Assembly: GCA_900100895.1 (NCBI GenBank) | Contig: FMTX01000012.1 | Span: forward strand, 1-64,000 | Source: Lachnospiraceae bacterium YSD2013 | GTDB lineage: Bacteria > Bacillota > Clostridia > Lachnospirales > Lachnospiraceae | Direction of reading: 5' to 3' | DNA: 64,000 nt | Translations under genes and position numbers: made by a program | Part shown: in pieces, positions 16,142 through 24,828 of the stretch | Position numbering within the stretch: the stretch's first letter is position 1 | Layout: each line of letters starts with the position of its first letter | The notes under the pieces: model-generated | What the model saw: the letters and a program-made list of their open reading frames with translations, nothing else | Database searches by the model: none | What the model was told of the DNA's origin: nothing

Positions 16142-18446
16142 AGTGCCGCAGACAGCCCAGGACACCATCCCCTTTATTCAGATGTTTAAAGACGGCACTT
16201 GCAAGGTCACGGAAGAATACTTCAGCAAGACCATTGAATACATGGACGTTAACTATCAGCTCGCCCAGGATGACGAGAAGGACGCGATTTTCAAGCTGTT
16301 CAAGGGGCTGCTCAATTTCTTTGACAGCGCGCTTAACTTCCAGTTCAGCTACATAGACATTCAGGGGGACGAGGAAGAGGAGAAAAAACAAATTAACATC
16401 CCGATGCGGGGCGATGGCTTCGACTCGGTTCGCGAAAGCTACACTGAGGTAATCAGAAGCCAGATGACAAGTGGCAGTAACGGCATCAGGAGACGCAAGT
16501 TCTTAACCTTCGGTCTCGAGGCCGAGAGTGTGCGCGAGGCTAGGCAGAGACTTGCGAGTGTTGAGGCTGACATCATCCAGCACTTTAAGAAGATGGGTGC
16601 GGTGGCGAAGGCGTTAAACGGCCGGGATCGCCTCGAAGTGATGCACTCTATGCTTCACGTGGGGGAGAATCAGACGTTTTCTTTTGACTGGAAATGGCTT
16701 GTGGCAAGCGGGCTGTCGGTGAAGGATTTCATTGCGCCGTCTTCTTTTACATTCAAGAAGAGCAGGGAGTTTCAGATAGGCGAGACCTTCGCGGCCATGA
16801 GCTTTGTGCAGATAAGCGCACCGGAGATTTCGGACGAATTCATAAAGCACCTCTTGGAGACAGATTCGGATCTGGTGGTGACGATGCACGTGCGCTCGCT
16901 TGACACCACCGCGGCGATTAAGGAGATTAAGCACAAGATTACCGAGCTCGACCGCAGCAAGATTGAGGAGCAGAAGAAAGCGGTCCGCTCCGGTTACGAC
17001 ATGGACATTATTCCTTCCGACCTCGCCACTTACGGGGCGGATGCCAAGGAGCTGCTTCGTGACCTTCAGAGTAACAATGAGCGCATGTTTCTGGTGACGC
17101 TTCTCATCATGAATACGGGCAGGACGGAAAAAGAACTCAAGATGAATATCGAGCACACGGTTTCGCTCATCAAGTCCGCGAACTGTAACCTTGTGAGGCT
17201 TGATTATCAGCAGGAGGACGGGTTTGTAAGCTCGCTGCCGCTCGCGCTTAACCGCATCGAGATAGAGCGAAGCCTTACGACTTCGTCACTGGCAATCTTC
17301 ATGCCTTTCACGACGCAGGAGCTCTTTCAGACCGGCCCAGGCGCCCTGTATTACGGCGTAAATGCAGTCAGCCACAATTTAATCATGGCAGACAGAAAGC
17401 GCCTTAAAAACCCCAACGGCCTCATCCTCGGCACTCCCGGTTCAGGCAAATCCTTCTCAGCCAAGCGCGAGATTGCAAACGCATTCCTTGCCACCGACGA
17501 TGACGTAATCATCTGCGATCCCGAGGCCGAGTACGCGCCTTTGGTTAATCGCTTCGGCGGTCAGGTAGTGAAGATAAGCTCCACCAGCAGCCACTACATT
17601 AACCCCATGGACATCAACATGAACTACTCGGAAGGCGACAGCCCATTGGCACTGAAGGCGGACTTTATTCTTTCACTGTGCGAGCTGATTCTTGAAGGAA
17701 AGTACGGGTTACAGCCCATAGAGAAGACCGTCATCGACCGTGCAATTCATCAGATATACATTCCATACTTCGCAGACCCTCGCCCCGAGAATATGCCGGT
17801 TATGGAGGACTTGTATAAGACATTGCTGGAGCAGCCAGAGCCTGAAGCTAAGCGTGTTGCTACTGCGCTTGAAATATACGTTAAGGGTTCTTTGAATGTC
17901 TTTAACCACCATACCAACGTTGAGCTTAACAACCGCTTTGTCTGCTACGACATCAAAGACCTCGGTGCTCAGCTAAAGAAAATCGGCATGCTCATCGTCC
18001 AAGATCAAGTCTGGGGTCGCGTTACCGAGAACCGCGCTGCAGGAAAGTCCACCAGATACTACATAGATGAGATGCACTTGCTTTTGAAGGAGGCTCAGAC
18101 CGCAACTTATACCGTTGAAATTTGGAAACGTTTCCGAAAATGGGGCGGCATTCCCACTGGTATCACCCAGAACGTTGAGGACATTTTGAAGTCTCGTGAG
18201 GCCCATAACATCTTCCAAAACTCCGACTTCATATATTTGCTTAATCAGGGCAAGGATGACAGAGATGATGTGGCTAAGGCTTTGAATATATCACCGTTGC
18301 AGTTGTCGTTCGTAACGAACTCCGGTGCAGGAGAAGGTTTGATTATTTATGGCGGAATGATACTCCCGTTTGTTGATAAGTTCCCGACGGATAACGAACT
18401 GTATGGATTGCTGACGACTAGGTTGAGCGAAGTCAAATGCATCTAA
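16020..18446 (+). CDS. virB4: VirB4-like conjugation ATPase (CD1110-like)
   Basis: An 808-residue VirB4/TraE-type ATPase that powers assembly of the transfer channel. The Walker A motif GTPGSGKS is near residue 470, followed by DPEAEYAPLVNRFGG, and the Walker B region with DEMHLLL is near residue 685. Length is normal for the family. The start is a TTG at 16020 with GAGGAG 10 nt upstream, which makes an unusual 122-bp overlap with prgI; a later ATG would remove conserved N-terminal sequence. It is intact, unlike virD4. The SIR2-like cargo gene interrupts the backbone just after it. Confidence 0.93.
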   Translation: MFLKELFRTKKKTAPTLPPGLTKAEQKQVLEIIKNADWRNKVPQTAQDTIPFIQMFKDGTCKVTEEYFSKTIEYMDVNYQLAQDDEKDAIFKLFKGLLNFFDSALNFQFSYIDIQGDEEEEKKQINIPMRGDGFDSVRESYTEVIRSQMTSGSNGIRRRKFLTFGLEAESVREARQRLASVEADIIQHFKKMGAVAKALNGRDRLEVMHSMLHVGENQTFSFDWKWLVASGLSVKDFIAPSSFTFKKSREFQIGETFAAMSFVQISAPEISDEFIKHLLETDSDLVVTMHVRSLDTTAAIKEIKHKITELDRSKIEEQKKAVRSGYDMDIIPSDLATYGADAKELLRDLQSNNERMFLVTLLIMNTGRTEKELKMNIEHTVSLIKSANCNLVRLDYQQEDGFVSSLPLALNRIEIERSLTTSSLAIFMPFTTQELFQTGPGALYYGVNAVSHNLIMADRKRLKNPNGLILGTPGSGKSFSAKREIANAFLATDDDVIICDPEAEYAPLVNRFGGQVVKISSTSSHYINPMDINMNYSEGDSPLALKADFILSLCELILEGKYGLQPIEKTVIDRAIHQIYIPYFADPRPENMPVMEDLYKTLLEQPEPEAKRVATALEIYVKGSLNVFNHHTNVELNNRFVCYDIKDLGAQLKKIGMLIVQDQVWGRVTENRAAGKSTRYYIDEMHLLLKEAQTATYTVEIWKRFRKWGGIPTGITQNVEDILKSREAHNIFQNSDFIYLLNQGKDDRDDVAKALNISPLQLSFVTNSGAGEGLIIYGGMILPFVDKFPTDNELYGLLTTRLSEVKCI

Positions 18447-18534
18447 TAAATGGCAAATTGTATGTATTATTTAAAAACTTCTGATTAATATACACAAATT
18501 TGATGGATTATATGGAAATAATAAGATAAATCTA

Positions 18535-18613
18535 TTGACAGTTCATGCTTTCGAAAATATCCTTAAGAAGGCGCAATATAGTTATTCGGTTATATGAAAA
18601 GTATGAACTGTCA
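18535..18613 (+). promoter_or_regulatory. Promoter and 11-bp inverted repeat before the SIR2-like gene
   Basis: TTGACA (18535-18540) with TATCCT 17 bp downstream is a probable promoter. TGACAGTTCAT (18536-18546) and ATGAACTGTCA (18603-18613) are a perfect inverted pair, one arm within the -35 region, the other in the leader. The rest of the 288-bp gap shows nothing else clear. Confidence 0.55.
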
Positions 18614-18734
18614 GTACCTGCATACAATATAGTCGGAAAATTGAGCGGTCAGTTAGGCGGATATCAACAATGTGGTAACCGCTTTTCTTTTCGAAATCAA
18701 GTCTTTTGTTAAAAGAAAATGAAAGGTTGGGGAA

Positions 18735-19790
18735 ATGGCAAAACGAGGATTAGAATTTGGCTCAATAAAGCCAGTGTTATTGGACGTAGAGGAATGGTCT
18801 TTATGCATAGGGGCAGGAACAAGCGTTCCGCTTCTTCCTGATTGGTATACTTTGGTGGAAAGGATGATAGATAAGTATTGTGATCCTAAAGATAAGATAT
18901 CAATCGAAACATATAAAAAGATGGGGTTTAGTGCTGATGCAATGATTCAAGCTGTAAGAAATCATATAGGGGGAACAGACGAAGAGTTTGCGAAGAAATT
19001 GTCTGAAGAAGTTTATGCACCTATAAAGAGCAAATTGACTAACGAGGAATGGAAATCATTTGCCAAAATTCATGAGAGTATTGGAAATGTATCTGTCACA
19101 AAGGCAGATTGGGAAAGATTTGAAAAAATCAAAGATAAATTGCTAAATAATACATCGGCAAATATGCTTGCGGAACCAATTATCAAGGCCATGAATAAAG
19201 GAGTAGAACCTAAGTCTATTTTGACCTTTAATGGAGAAGCTATATTTTTGGCTCTTTTAAAATATTACTATCATAAAGAGTGCTGTGGAAAATGCACTGA
19301 AAAAGCTAGATTCGATAGAATAGTTAATGGGTTAAACGTATCTCATTCATCAAGGATTCCTTATGTTCATTGCCATGGAATACTTCCTATAAATGGAACA
19401 AAGATAAAGAAAGGGTATAAGGCGGATACAAAGTTAGTTTTTACTGAAGAGCGCTATTTGAAAATTGCTAATTCGCCGATGTCATGGCAGGCACTTCAAT
19501 TTATTGAAAATTGTATGAATAGCAAAATGGTTTTTGTAGGAGTATCACTCACAGATGCGAATATGCGTAGATGGCTCGGCTGGATACATGGAAATAAGAT
19601 GGATGAATTTGCTGAGAATGGAATACATTGCAAAGATTCTACCGAGCATTTTTGGATAAGAAAGAGACCGGGGACTGATCTGGAAAAGAAATGGATAGAA
19701 GAAAGTGTTGCCCATTTGGGCGTGCGCTTGGTATGGATAGATGACTATAATCAGATAGGGGAAGTGTTAAAAAAAATGTTAGGTCTTTGA
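18735..19790 (+). CDS. SIR2-like domain protein, probable defence cargo
   Basis: A 351-residue protein with the marks of the SIR2-like fold used in several NAD-depleting phage-defence proteins: IGAGTSVPLLPDW at residues 25-37 (GAG-x-S loop), LTFNGEAIF near 163-171 in place of the TTNYD motif, YVHCHGIL near 212 (histidine-glycine motif), and MVFVGVSLTDANMRRWL near 263 (GxSLxD motif). The family pattern is clear; NAD hydrolysis is inference. There is no second fused domain. It has its own promoter and terminator, is AT-rich, and separates virB4 from the CD1108-type gene. GAAAGG precedes the ATG. Confidence 0.8.
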   Translation: MAKRGLEFGSIKPVLLDVEEWSLCIGAGTSVPLLPDWYTLVERMIDKYCDPKDKISIETYKKMGFSADAMIQAVRNHIGGTDEEFAKKLSEEVYAPIKSKLTNEEWKSFAKIHESIGNVSVTKADWERFEKIKDKLLNNTSANMLAEPIIKAMNKGVEPKSILTFNGEAIFLALLKYYYHKECCGKCTEKARFDRIVNGLNVSHSSRIPYVHCHGILPINGTKIKKGYKADTKLVFTEERYLKIANSPMSWQALQFIENCMNSKMVFVGVSLTDANMRRWLGWIHGNKMDEFAENGIHCKDSTEHFWIRKRPGTDLEKKWIEESVAHLGVRLVWIDDYNQIGEVLKKMLGL

Positions 19791-19841
19791 ACTGTTTGAT
19801 AAAGAAAGTATGTAAGTGGAGTAAAATTAAACTAATTGAGT

Positions 19842-19878
19842 AAAAAAGCATTTCGGTAATTAGTCGAAATGCTTTTTT
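19842..19878 (+). terminator. Intrinsic terminator after the SIR2-like gene
   Basis: AAAAAAGCATTTCG (19842-19855) and CGAAATGCTTTTTT (19865-19878) form a perfect 14-bp stem. It ends 24 nt before the next start codon. Confidence 0.88.
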
Positions 19879-19902
19879 GTTACTCAAAAGGAGGTGGTGA
19901 CA

Positions 19903-20775
19903 ATGGCGGAGAATTGTAGTAAGCCGTCTAGGGAAATGACAAAGAAGAAGCTCTACCGCAAGAAAACCTACGAGGAGGTGAGAAAACGACTAGCGCAGGC
20001 GGGAGGAGGAGCGGGGCAGGGAGAGGAGAGAGAGTACGATGCAGGAGATGTGTCGCGGAGGGCGATAGATACGACGGTCACGGCTGTGAGCGAAGTGAGT
20101 AAGAAATTGGCGAAGATGATAGCAGAGAACCCGGTGGGAATGCTGGTGGGGGCTCTGCTTTTATTTATTCTTTTGATGGTTCTGACCACTTCGCAGATGG
20201 CGGAAGTAATCCTGGGCGGAATGACCAGCGGTGTGAGCGCAGGCACCTACATTGCGGAGGATAGTGATATCTATGCGGCTGAGGCGTATTACGCGGGACG
20301 GGAGCGGGCGCTGAGGGCGCAGATTGATAACACGCAACTTCTTTTTCCGGGATATGACGAGTACAGGCTTCCGAGGGTTAGCATCGGGCATGACCCGTGG
20401 ACGTTAGCTTCGACGCTGACGGTGCTTTATGGGGCTTACACCAGAGACCAAGCGCAGCCGATGATGGACAGGCTTTTCTCCGCACAGTATGAGTACCGGG
20501 CGGAGGCGACAACGGAGACCCGCTATCGATGGGAGGAGCGGATAGGGTACCGGCTCGTGGAGGTGCTTGATGAGGACGGAAATGTCGTGGATACGTATTA
20601 CGAGGAATATACCTACTACGTGCGCGTCCCTTACGAGTATCGCATCCTCACCGTCAGGACGACCAACCGGGGCTTGGACAGCGCCGTAAGCACCCTCGGG
20701 CTCGACGAGGACACAATGGAACTTTTAAACTATTTAACCGCCGTCAAAGGCGAGAAAGACTATTTATGGAGGTAG
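19903..20775 (+). CDS. CD1108-like mobile-element protein, without a visible hydrolase domain
   Basis: A 290-residue protein with a basic cytoplasmic N-terminus, one membrane segment (about residues 77-97) and an extracellular part with paired Tyr/Arg-rich strands (RYRWEERIGYR, YYVRVPYEYR), as in CD1108-type proteins. Relatives commonly continue into an NlpC/P60-type peptidoglycan hydrolase; this one ends at GEKDYLWR with no such domain. I cannot tell if that is a natural short form or a truncation. The ATG at 19903 fits AAAGGAGGTGGTG better than the GTG codons just upstream. The DUF4315 gene starts 2 bp after the stop. Confidence 0.75.
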   Translation: MAENCSKPSREMTKKKLYRKKTYEEVRKRLAQAGGGAGQGEEREYDAGDVSRRAIDTTVTAVSEVSKKLAKMIAENPVGMLVGALLLFILLMVLTTSQMAEVILGGMTSGVSAGTYIAEDSDIYAAEAYYAGRERALRAQIDNTQLLFPGYDEYRLPRVSIGHDPWTLASTLTVLYGAYTRDQAQPMMDRLFSAQYEYRAEATTETRYRWEERIGYRLVEVLDEDGNVVDTYYEEYTYYVRVPYEYRILTVRTTNRGLDSAVSTLGLDEDTMELLNYLTAVKGEKDYLWR

Positions 20776-20777
20776 AT

Positions 20778-21050
20778 ATGGCAGATTTTAGCAGACTCAA
20801 CAGGTACAGACAGGAACTCAGAAAGTGCAAAGAAAAACGCATCGAAATGGACGCAAAAATCCGCGACCTTGAACGCAAGTGCAAGGAGGAAGAAAACACC
20901 GCGATTCACGACATCGTGCGCGAAGCGAACATGACTCCCGAAGCCCTTGCAAACTTAATTCACATGAACGGCGCCGAGAAGCTTGCGGCCATCAACGCCG
21001 ACGCGGACAAAGAAAGCGAGGACACTGACTACGATGACGAAAATGATTAA
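20778..21050 (+). CDS. DUF4315-family protein
   Basis: A 90-residue helical protein with an N-terminal coiled coil ([20 protein letters not shown]) and the block [15 protein letters not shown], the pattern of DUF4315, a small conserved ICE protein of unknown function. The ATG at 20778 is chosen because GGAGG lies right before it; an ATG 12 bp upstream contains that ribosome site. It overlaps the start of the next gene by 17 bp. Confidence 0.82.
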   Translation: MADFSRLNRYRQELRKCKEKRIEMDAKIRDLERKCKEEENTAIHDIVREANMTPEALANLIHMNGAEKLAAINADADKESEDTDYDDEND

Positions 21051-21888
21051 GGCTATATTCCTAGCGGGAATGCTCATAATGGGCGTTCCCGTTTTTGCTT
21101 TCGCAGAACCAAAAGAAAGCACCGCACCAATCACTGCGGAAGACCTTCCCGATGGCGCGGTAGTAAGACGGGCGGAGCCTTCAGACGAAACGATTGTCTA
21201 TACGATGGATGAGGACGGCAATCTTGTGCTCGAGGAAACGGCCCCTGATGCCCCGACCACAGGAGAAGGCTACACGACCACGACTACAGCGACAGACACC
21301 TCTGAGCCCGCTCCCATGGGACCGCTTACTCCCGACGGCAACCTCACCCTCGTGGACGACTACGGCTCACCGCAAGGCGTAGGCAAGCAGTTTATTACGG
21401 TTACGACCAAGAGCGGCGCGTTCTTTTACCTCATCATCGACCGCGACGACAAGGGCACCGAGACCGTGCACTTCCTGAATCAGGTGGATGAGGCGGACAT
21501 CCTCAAATACCTTGAGGACGAAGATGAGAAAGCTTACGAAGAAAGAAAGGAGGCTCTTAAGGAGAAACAAGAGGCTCTGGCGGCCGAAGAGCAGGCTTTT
21601 TTGACCGGGGATGTTTCTTTCGACGACCCCACACAGGAAGCCCCCGGAGAGCCCACAGAGACGCCTAAAGGCAAGACCAACCTCTCCGAAGCCGACATGC
21701 AGAAATACTCATCCTACGTGACCGTAGGCGTGATAGCAGTGGTGGGACTGGTCATTACGATTATGGCGATTAAGAAAAAGAAAAAGGCACGCCCTCAGCC
21801 CATGCCCGAGCCCGATGACTGGGATGACGAGGAAGTAGGCGAATACGCGGATGTGCCGGAGGAAGAGGAGGATTCTTTGGATGAATAA
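21034..21888 (+). CDS. DUF4366-family exported membrane protein
   Basis: A 284-residue protein with a signal peptide ([19 protein letters not shown]), a Thr/Pro/Asp-rich region, the block [20 protein letters not shown] typical of DUF4366, a charged helical part, and one membrane segment near residues 232-250 followed by KKKKK and an acidic tail. It is a conserved surface or envelope component of clostridial ICEs with no known activity. The ATG at 21034 overlaps the DUF4315 gene; an alternative start is 21043. GAGGA lies about 13 nt upstream. Confidence 0.82.
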   Translation: MTKMIKAIFLAGMLIMGVPVFAFAEPKESTAPITAEDLPDGAVVRRAEPSDETIVYTMDEDGNLVLEETAPDAPTTGEGYTTTTTATDTSEPAPMGPLTPDGNLTLVDDYGSPQGVGKQFITVTTKSGAFFYLIIDRDDKGTETVHFLNQVDEADILKYLEDEDEKAYEERKEALKEKQEALAAEEQAFLTGDVSFDDPTQEAPGEPTETPKGKTNLSEADMQKYSSYVTVGVIAVVGLVITIMAIKKKKKARPQPMPEPDDWDDEEVGEYADVPEEEEDSLDE

Positions 21889-22096
21889 GACAGTAACGAG
21901 ACCGGGAATATTTAAAAAGAAACGCTATACGCCCGTCCATAATCTTCGCACTGATGAGCAAGAAGTTCAAAAGCCACAAGAATCTGACCTGAGCTGGGCG
22001 GCAGACCACCTAAGGCAGTGCGAGCTTCTCATGGAAAGCGAGGACATGGAAAACGACCGAATGGACGGGGCAATATTCGGAGAGAGGGTGTTGTGA
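21881..22096 (+). CDS. Small hypothetical ICE protein
   Basis: A 71-residue charged protein, [16 protein letters not shown] at its start, overlapping the DUF4366 gene by 8 bp and the MobC gene by 1 bp (TGATG). GGAAGAGGAGG precedes the ATG. No domain is recognised; its position in the tight operon between a surface protein and MobC suggests it is a real translated gene. Confidence 0.65.
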   Translation: MNKTVTRPGIFKKKRYTPVHNLRTDEQEVQKPQESDLSWAADHLRQCELLMESEDMENDRMDGAIFGERVL

Positions 22097-22428
22097 TGAG
22101 ACAGTACGACAGAGACATTCATATGAGGCTGAAGCAGTCAGACATCGACAAAATCCACCGCCGCATGAATGAGGCCGGTGTCCGTAATCTAAGCGCCTAC
22201 ATGCGCAAGATGGCCATCGACGGGTTCGTGGTGAATCTCGATTTAACCGATGTTCGCGAACTTGTGAGGCTGCTTCGGTATTGCAGTAACAACTTAAACC
22301 AGTATACCAAGAAGGCCAACGAAACCGGCAACATCTACAAAGCCGACATCGACGACCTTAAGAGCAGGCAGGAACGCCTTTGGAATATGGCTAACGGAAT
22401 AATGGAGCGCCTTGCATCAATTATGTGA
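22096..22428 (+). CDS. mobC: MobC-like relaxosome protein
   Basis: A 110-residue protein resembling MobC-type mobilisation factors, which bind oriT as ribbon-helix-helix proteins and help the relaxase. The segment NLSAYMRKMAIDGFVV is the characteristic ribbon-helix-helix end, followed by NNLNQYTKKANETGNIY, the family's second conserved block. The ATG at 22096 overlaps the previous stop codon. It serves the ICE relaxase at 25005, not the MobL relaxase of the inserted element, which has its own accessory gene. Confidence 0.83.
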   Translation: MRQYDRDIHMRLKQSDIDKIHRRMNEAGVRNLSAYMRKMAIDGFVVNLDLTDVRELVRLLRYCSNNLNQYTKKANETGNIYKADIDDLKSRQERLWNMANGIMERLASIM

Positions 22429-22429
22429 T

Positions 22430-22523
22430 TCGCAAGCACTTGCGAGACATCCTTGACAGGTTTTTCTACGGATTTCTATACTGTTTTAAAGAACACAAAC
22501 CCGCGCAGTTACGCGCTTTTTTT
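22430..22523 (+). promoter_or_regulatory. Palindrome, promoter and attenuator between mobC and the CD1845-like gene
   Basis: TCGCAAG-CA-CTTGCGA (22430-22445) is a perfect palindrome after mobC. TTGACA (22453-22458) and TATACT (22477-22482), 18 bp apart, form a promoter. A short GC stem (GCGC repeats at 22502-22516) with TTTTTTT ends a message of only about 35 nt, 24 nt before the next start. Confidence 0.6.
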
Positions 22524-22547
22524 AGTCAAAAGAAATGAGGCGACCAC

Positions 22548-22841
22548 ATGAAACTTATAAAACTTCCGTTCAAAATTCTGGCAATTCCCCTTATCGCAAT
22601 CACGTGGCTTGCGAGCCTGATTCTTAAGGCGGCGACATATGTTTCGGCATATTTCTTTGGCCCGGTGATGCTTATCACGGGCATTGTCCTTGTGGTGATG
22701 CTCTTTAAGCAGCGCTGGTTCGACGTGGGAATCTGCGGGGCAATCGAGGGAGCATGCTTCCTCATCCTATTCGCTGCTGCATGGATGATTGCGAATATGC
22801 AGGACCTAAACGCTTTCTTAATCCGCTTCCTGCAATCCTAG
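22548..22841 (+). CDS. CD1845-like small membrane protein
   Basis: A 97-residue hydrophobic protein with three probable membrane segments (about residues 8-28, 35-52 and 62-82), closing with DLNAFLIRFLQS. Length, hydropathy and the C-terminal DLN-x-FLIRF pattern fit the CD1845-type proteins found in this place in clostridial ICEs; function is unknown. The start at 22548 follows AATGAGG. A promoter-attenuator unit precedes it and a terminator-like hairpin follows it. Confidence 0.65.
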   Translation: MKLIKLPFKILAIPLIAITWLASLILKAATYVSAYFFGPVMLITGIVLVVMLFKQRWFDVGICGAIEGACFLILFAAAWMIANMQDLNAFLIRFLQS

Positions 22842-22855
22842 ATACTATTAACCCG

Positions 22856-22884
22856 GGCTGTCCCTTGTGGGGCGGCCTATTTTT
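22856..22884 (+). terminator. Terminator-like hairpin before the SpoVG-like gene
   Basis: GGCTGTCCC (22856-22864) pairs with GGGGCGGCC (22869-22877) over a TTGT loop, followed by TATTTTT. It ends about 14 nt before the next start codon, overlapping the ribosome-site leader. Confidence 0.7.
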
Positions 22885-22898
22885 ATGGAGGACAACTT

Positions 22899-23351
22899 AT
22901 GTATATTTCAGTAAAAGCATTCGAAAACGCGGACCGCGATTCCGCAGTAAAAGCAAACGTAAACCTTACCATCGACAACGCCTTTGTCGTAAAGAACTTA
23001 ACCATCGTGCAGGGCAGAAACGGCATGTTCCTTAACATGCCTCACCACAAATCCAATGAAGTCGGCGCAGACGGCAAAGCAGTCTACAAGGACGACGCAT
23101 TTCCTTTGTCCAAGAACCTTCGCGACAAGATGCAGGAAGCTGCCATCGAATCCTACGAGCGCGGTGGCGAAGAAGTCCACTTCGAATACGGCGGTCGTGA
23201 GAAATCTTCTCCCGAAAAGGAGGGTGCCAGGCGCGGCAAACCTTCGATACTAAAAATCCTTCAGGAGAAGGTTGAAAAGATTCCCGGCGCGGACAAGCCT
23301 TTGAAACTGAGCGTTGAGGGAGGGGAGAGGCCCACGGGGGAAGTGCGCTAA
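22899..23351 (+). CDS. SpoVG-like protein of ICE type
   Basis: A 150-residue protein whose N-terminal 90 residues resemble SpoVG: NLTIDNAFVVKNLTIVQGRNGMF parallels the family's region for contacts with nucleic acid, written here as NAFVVKNLTIVQG then FLNMPHHK. SpoVG proteins are small nucleic-acid-binding regulators; ICE-borne versions are common beside ArdC and their role is unsettled. The C-terminal 55 residues are a basic, disordered-looking tail. GGAGG precedes the ATG. Confidence 0.78.
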   Translation: MYISVKAFENADRDSAVKANVNLTIDNAFVVKNLTIVQGRNGMFLNMPHHKSNEVGADGKAVYKDDAFPLSKNLRDKMQEAAIESYERGGEEVHFEYGGREKSSPEKEGARRGKPSILKILQEKVEKIPGADKPLKLSVEGGERPTGEVR

Positions 23352-23377
23352 GCATATTAACTTTGAGATATGTAACA

Positions 23378-23467
23378 GATGGTATAATTTATAATAGTGA
23401 TGAATTTGGGAATATTCATCGCTCCTTTCACAAGAGGGGAACCCTTTCGCAGGGTTCCTCTTTTTTC
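23378..23467 (+). promoter_or_regulatory. Extended -10 promoter and attenuator leader
   Basis: TGGTATAAT (23380-23388) is an extended -10 element; the -35 is poor. The leader has GATGAAT/ATTCATC (23399-23420) and a terminator stem ending GGGTTCCTCTTTTTT (23432-23466), so a transcript of about 70 nt would form unless the polymerase reads on into the genes at 23486 and 23553. Confidence 0.6.
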
Positions 23468-23485
23468 TTTGTACGGAGGAAAAGA

Positions 23486-23575
23486 ATGAGAAAAGAACTG
23501 ATTTTTATCGACGAAGAAACCCTTACCCCTGAAGAACTGGAGGCGATTGCTGATGAGTATGAGACCGAAGAATAA
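23486..23575 (+). CDS. 29-residue acidic peptide before ardC
   Basis: MRKELIFIDEETLTPEELEA begins a small acidic peptide with GGAGG well placed before the ATG. It overlaps ardC by 23 bp, so it may couple translation into ardC or be a small functional protein. No family is recognised. Confidence 0.5.
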   Translation: MRKELIFIDEETLTPEELEAIADEYETEE

Positions 23576-24569
23576 AAACGAATACCGCGAAGAACTGGCA
23601 GAAAGCTTCGCCCACATCCTTGAGGAGAAGGGCCTTAGCTGGAAAAAAGAATGGAAGGGCGCCGGTGGCGGCGCGCCGTTTAACGCTGTCACGAGGGCGA
23701 AGTATAAGGGCTGCAATGCTTTTCAGCTTTCTTTGGCTGGGATGTTAAAGGGCTTTAGCGACCCGCGCTGGGCCACGATGGTCCAGATAATCGACGTCGG
23801 CGGCAAATACCACCCCGGCGAAAAGTGGCACCTAAAGAAAGGCTCCGAAGCCACCTACGTGGAATACTGGTACCCCTACGACCTCAAGCAAAAGAAAGCC
23901 CTCACCTGGGACCAATACGACGACGAACTCGCCCGCGGCCGCAAGGAGACCGAATTCAAGCTCTCCACCCGCTACACGCCCGTCTTCAACGCCTGCGACA
24001 TCGAGGGCATCTCGCCCCTGCCCCAAATCAACAACCCGGAGGTCTCCGTCGACGAGCTTGTGACCAAGCTCTCCAAAAACATGCGCGTCGAAATCTTCAA
24101 CGACGGCGGCAACCAAGCCTATTACTCCCTCAAGTCCGACACCATCCACCTCCCCAAACCCGAAAACTTCACAAGCACCTACGCCTACAACGCCACAGCC
24201 CTCCACGAGCTCAGCCATTCCACCGGCCACCCTTCGCGACTTAACCGTCCGCAGGGTGGCTTCTTTGGCTCCGAGGAATACGCCTACGAGGAACTCGTGG
24301 CCGAAATCTGCTCCTGCTTCATGGGTGTAGAACTTGGTGCCGAGGCTTCGCCGGAGCATATCGAGAATCACAAGGCATATGTGCAGTCCTGGGTGCAGGA
24401 GATTCGCGATAAGCCTGACTCGCTAGTCCGCGCCATCAAGGATGCGCAGGAGGCGGCGGAGTATATGGATTGGATGGCGGAGGTGATTACGAAAGATGAG
24501 TATGCGAAGGTGAGCGGATGCGCGATTGAAGCTGAAGTGGGGAAGCGGAGAGAGGCGGAGCTTGCGTGA
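23553..24569 (+). CDS. ardC: ArdC-family antirestriction protein with zincin domain
   Basis: A 338-residue ArdC-type protein. The N-terminal domain (SWKKEWKGAGGGAPFNAVT, then KYKGCNAFQLSL) matches the ArdC ssDNA-binding domain, and the C-terminal zincin-like domain has HELSHSTGHPSR near residues 222-233 and EELVAEI downstream as third ligand region. ArdC proteins protect incoming conjugative DNA from host restriction, which suits an element surrounded by restriction systems. GGAGG at 23539-23543 supports the ATG at 23553. Confidence 0.88.
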   Translation: MSMRPKNKNEYREELAESFAHILEEKGLSWKKEWKGAGGGAPFNAVTRAKYKGCNAFQLSLAGMLKGFSDPRWATMVQIIDVGGKYHPGEKWHLKKGSEATYVEYWYPYDLKQKKALTWDQYDDELARGRKETEFKLSTRYTPVFNACDIEGISPLPQINNPEVSVDELVTKLSKNMRVEIFNDGGNQAYYSLKSDTIHLPKPENFTSTYAYNATALHELSHSTGHPSRLNRPQGGFFGSEEYAYEELVAEICSCFMGVELGAEASPEHIENHKAYVQSWVQEIRDKPDSLVRAIKDAQEAAEYMDWMAEVITKDEYAKVSGCAIEAEVGKRREAELA

Positions 24570-24584
24570 AGTTGAAAAAAAGAT

Positions 24585-24730
24585 TTGAAGTCAAATGTCG
24601 GATATGATTTTGATATCAATATTCATGTAAATGACGATGACGAAAACTATTCTGCAGAAGAGATTAAACGTATACTTAGACTTGCCTTCGACAAGCGTAA
24701 TCGTAAGTGTTTATGTGAAAGCAATATTTT
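24585..24730 (+). pseudogene. Possible gene remnant after ardC
   Basis: The frame reads YDFDINIHVNDDDENYSAEE then IKRILRLAFDKRNRK, which looks like real protein sequence, but the only starts are a weak TTG without a ribosome site, and the frame runs on through a promoter and terminator. It may be a decayed or unrecognised short gene. Confidence 0.3.
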
Positions 24731-24731
24731 C

Positions 24732-24828
24732 TTGACAATCATTATATATGGGAGTAGTATCACATCAAAGAAACGTGGTTTTGTGCCGTACAGCATATGC
24801 TCAAGCGGGTTACTACGTTTCTTTTTTT
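24732..24828 (+). ncRNA. Candidate 62-nt small RNA or attenuated leader
   Basis: TTGACA (24732-24737) and TAGTAT (24755-24760) are 17 bp apart. Seven bases later begins AAAGAAACGT (24767-24776), which pairs perfectly with ACGTTTCTTT (24815-24824) followed by TTTT, enclosing GCATATGC and other short pairings. Promoter and terminator thus frame one short structured transcript. Confidence 0.5.

Noticed and set aside
23832-24371. Long minus-strand frame of 179 codons opposite ardC
   Set aside because: It is a GC-codon shadow of ardC with a Val/Gly/Asp-only composition.
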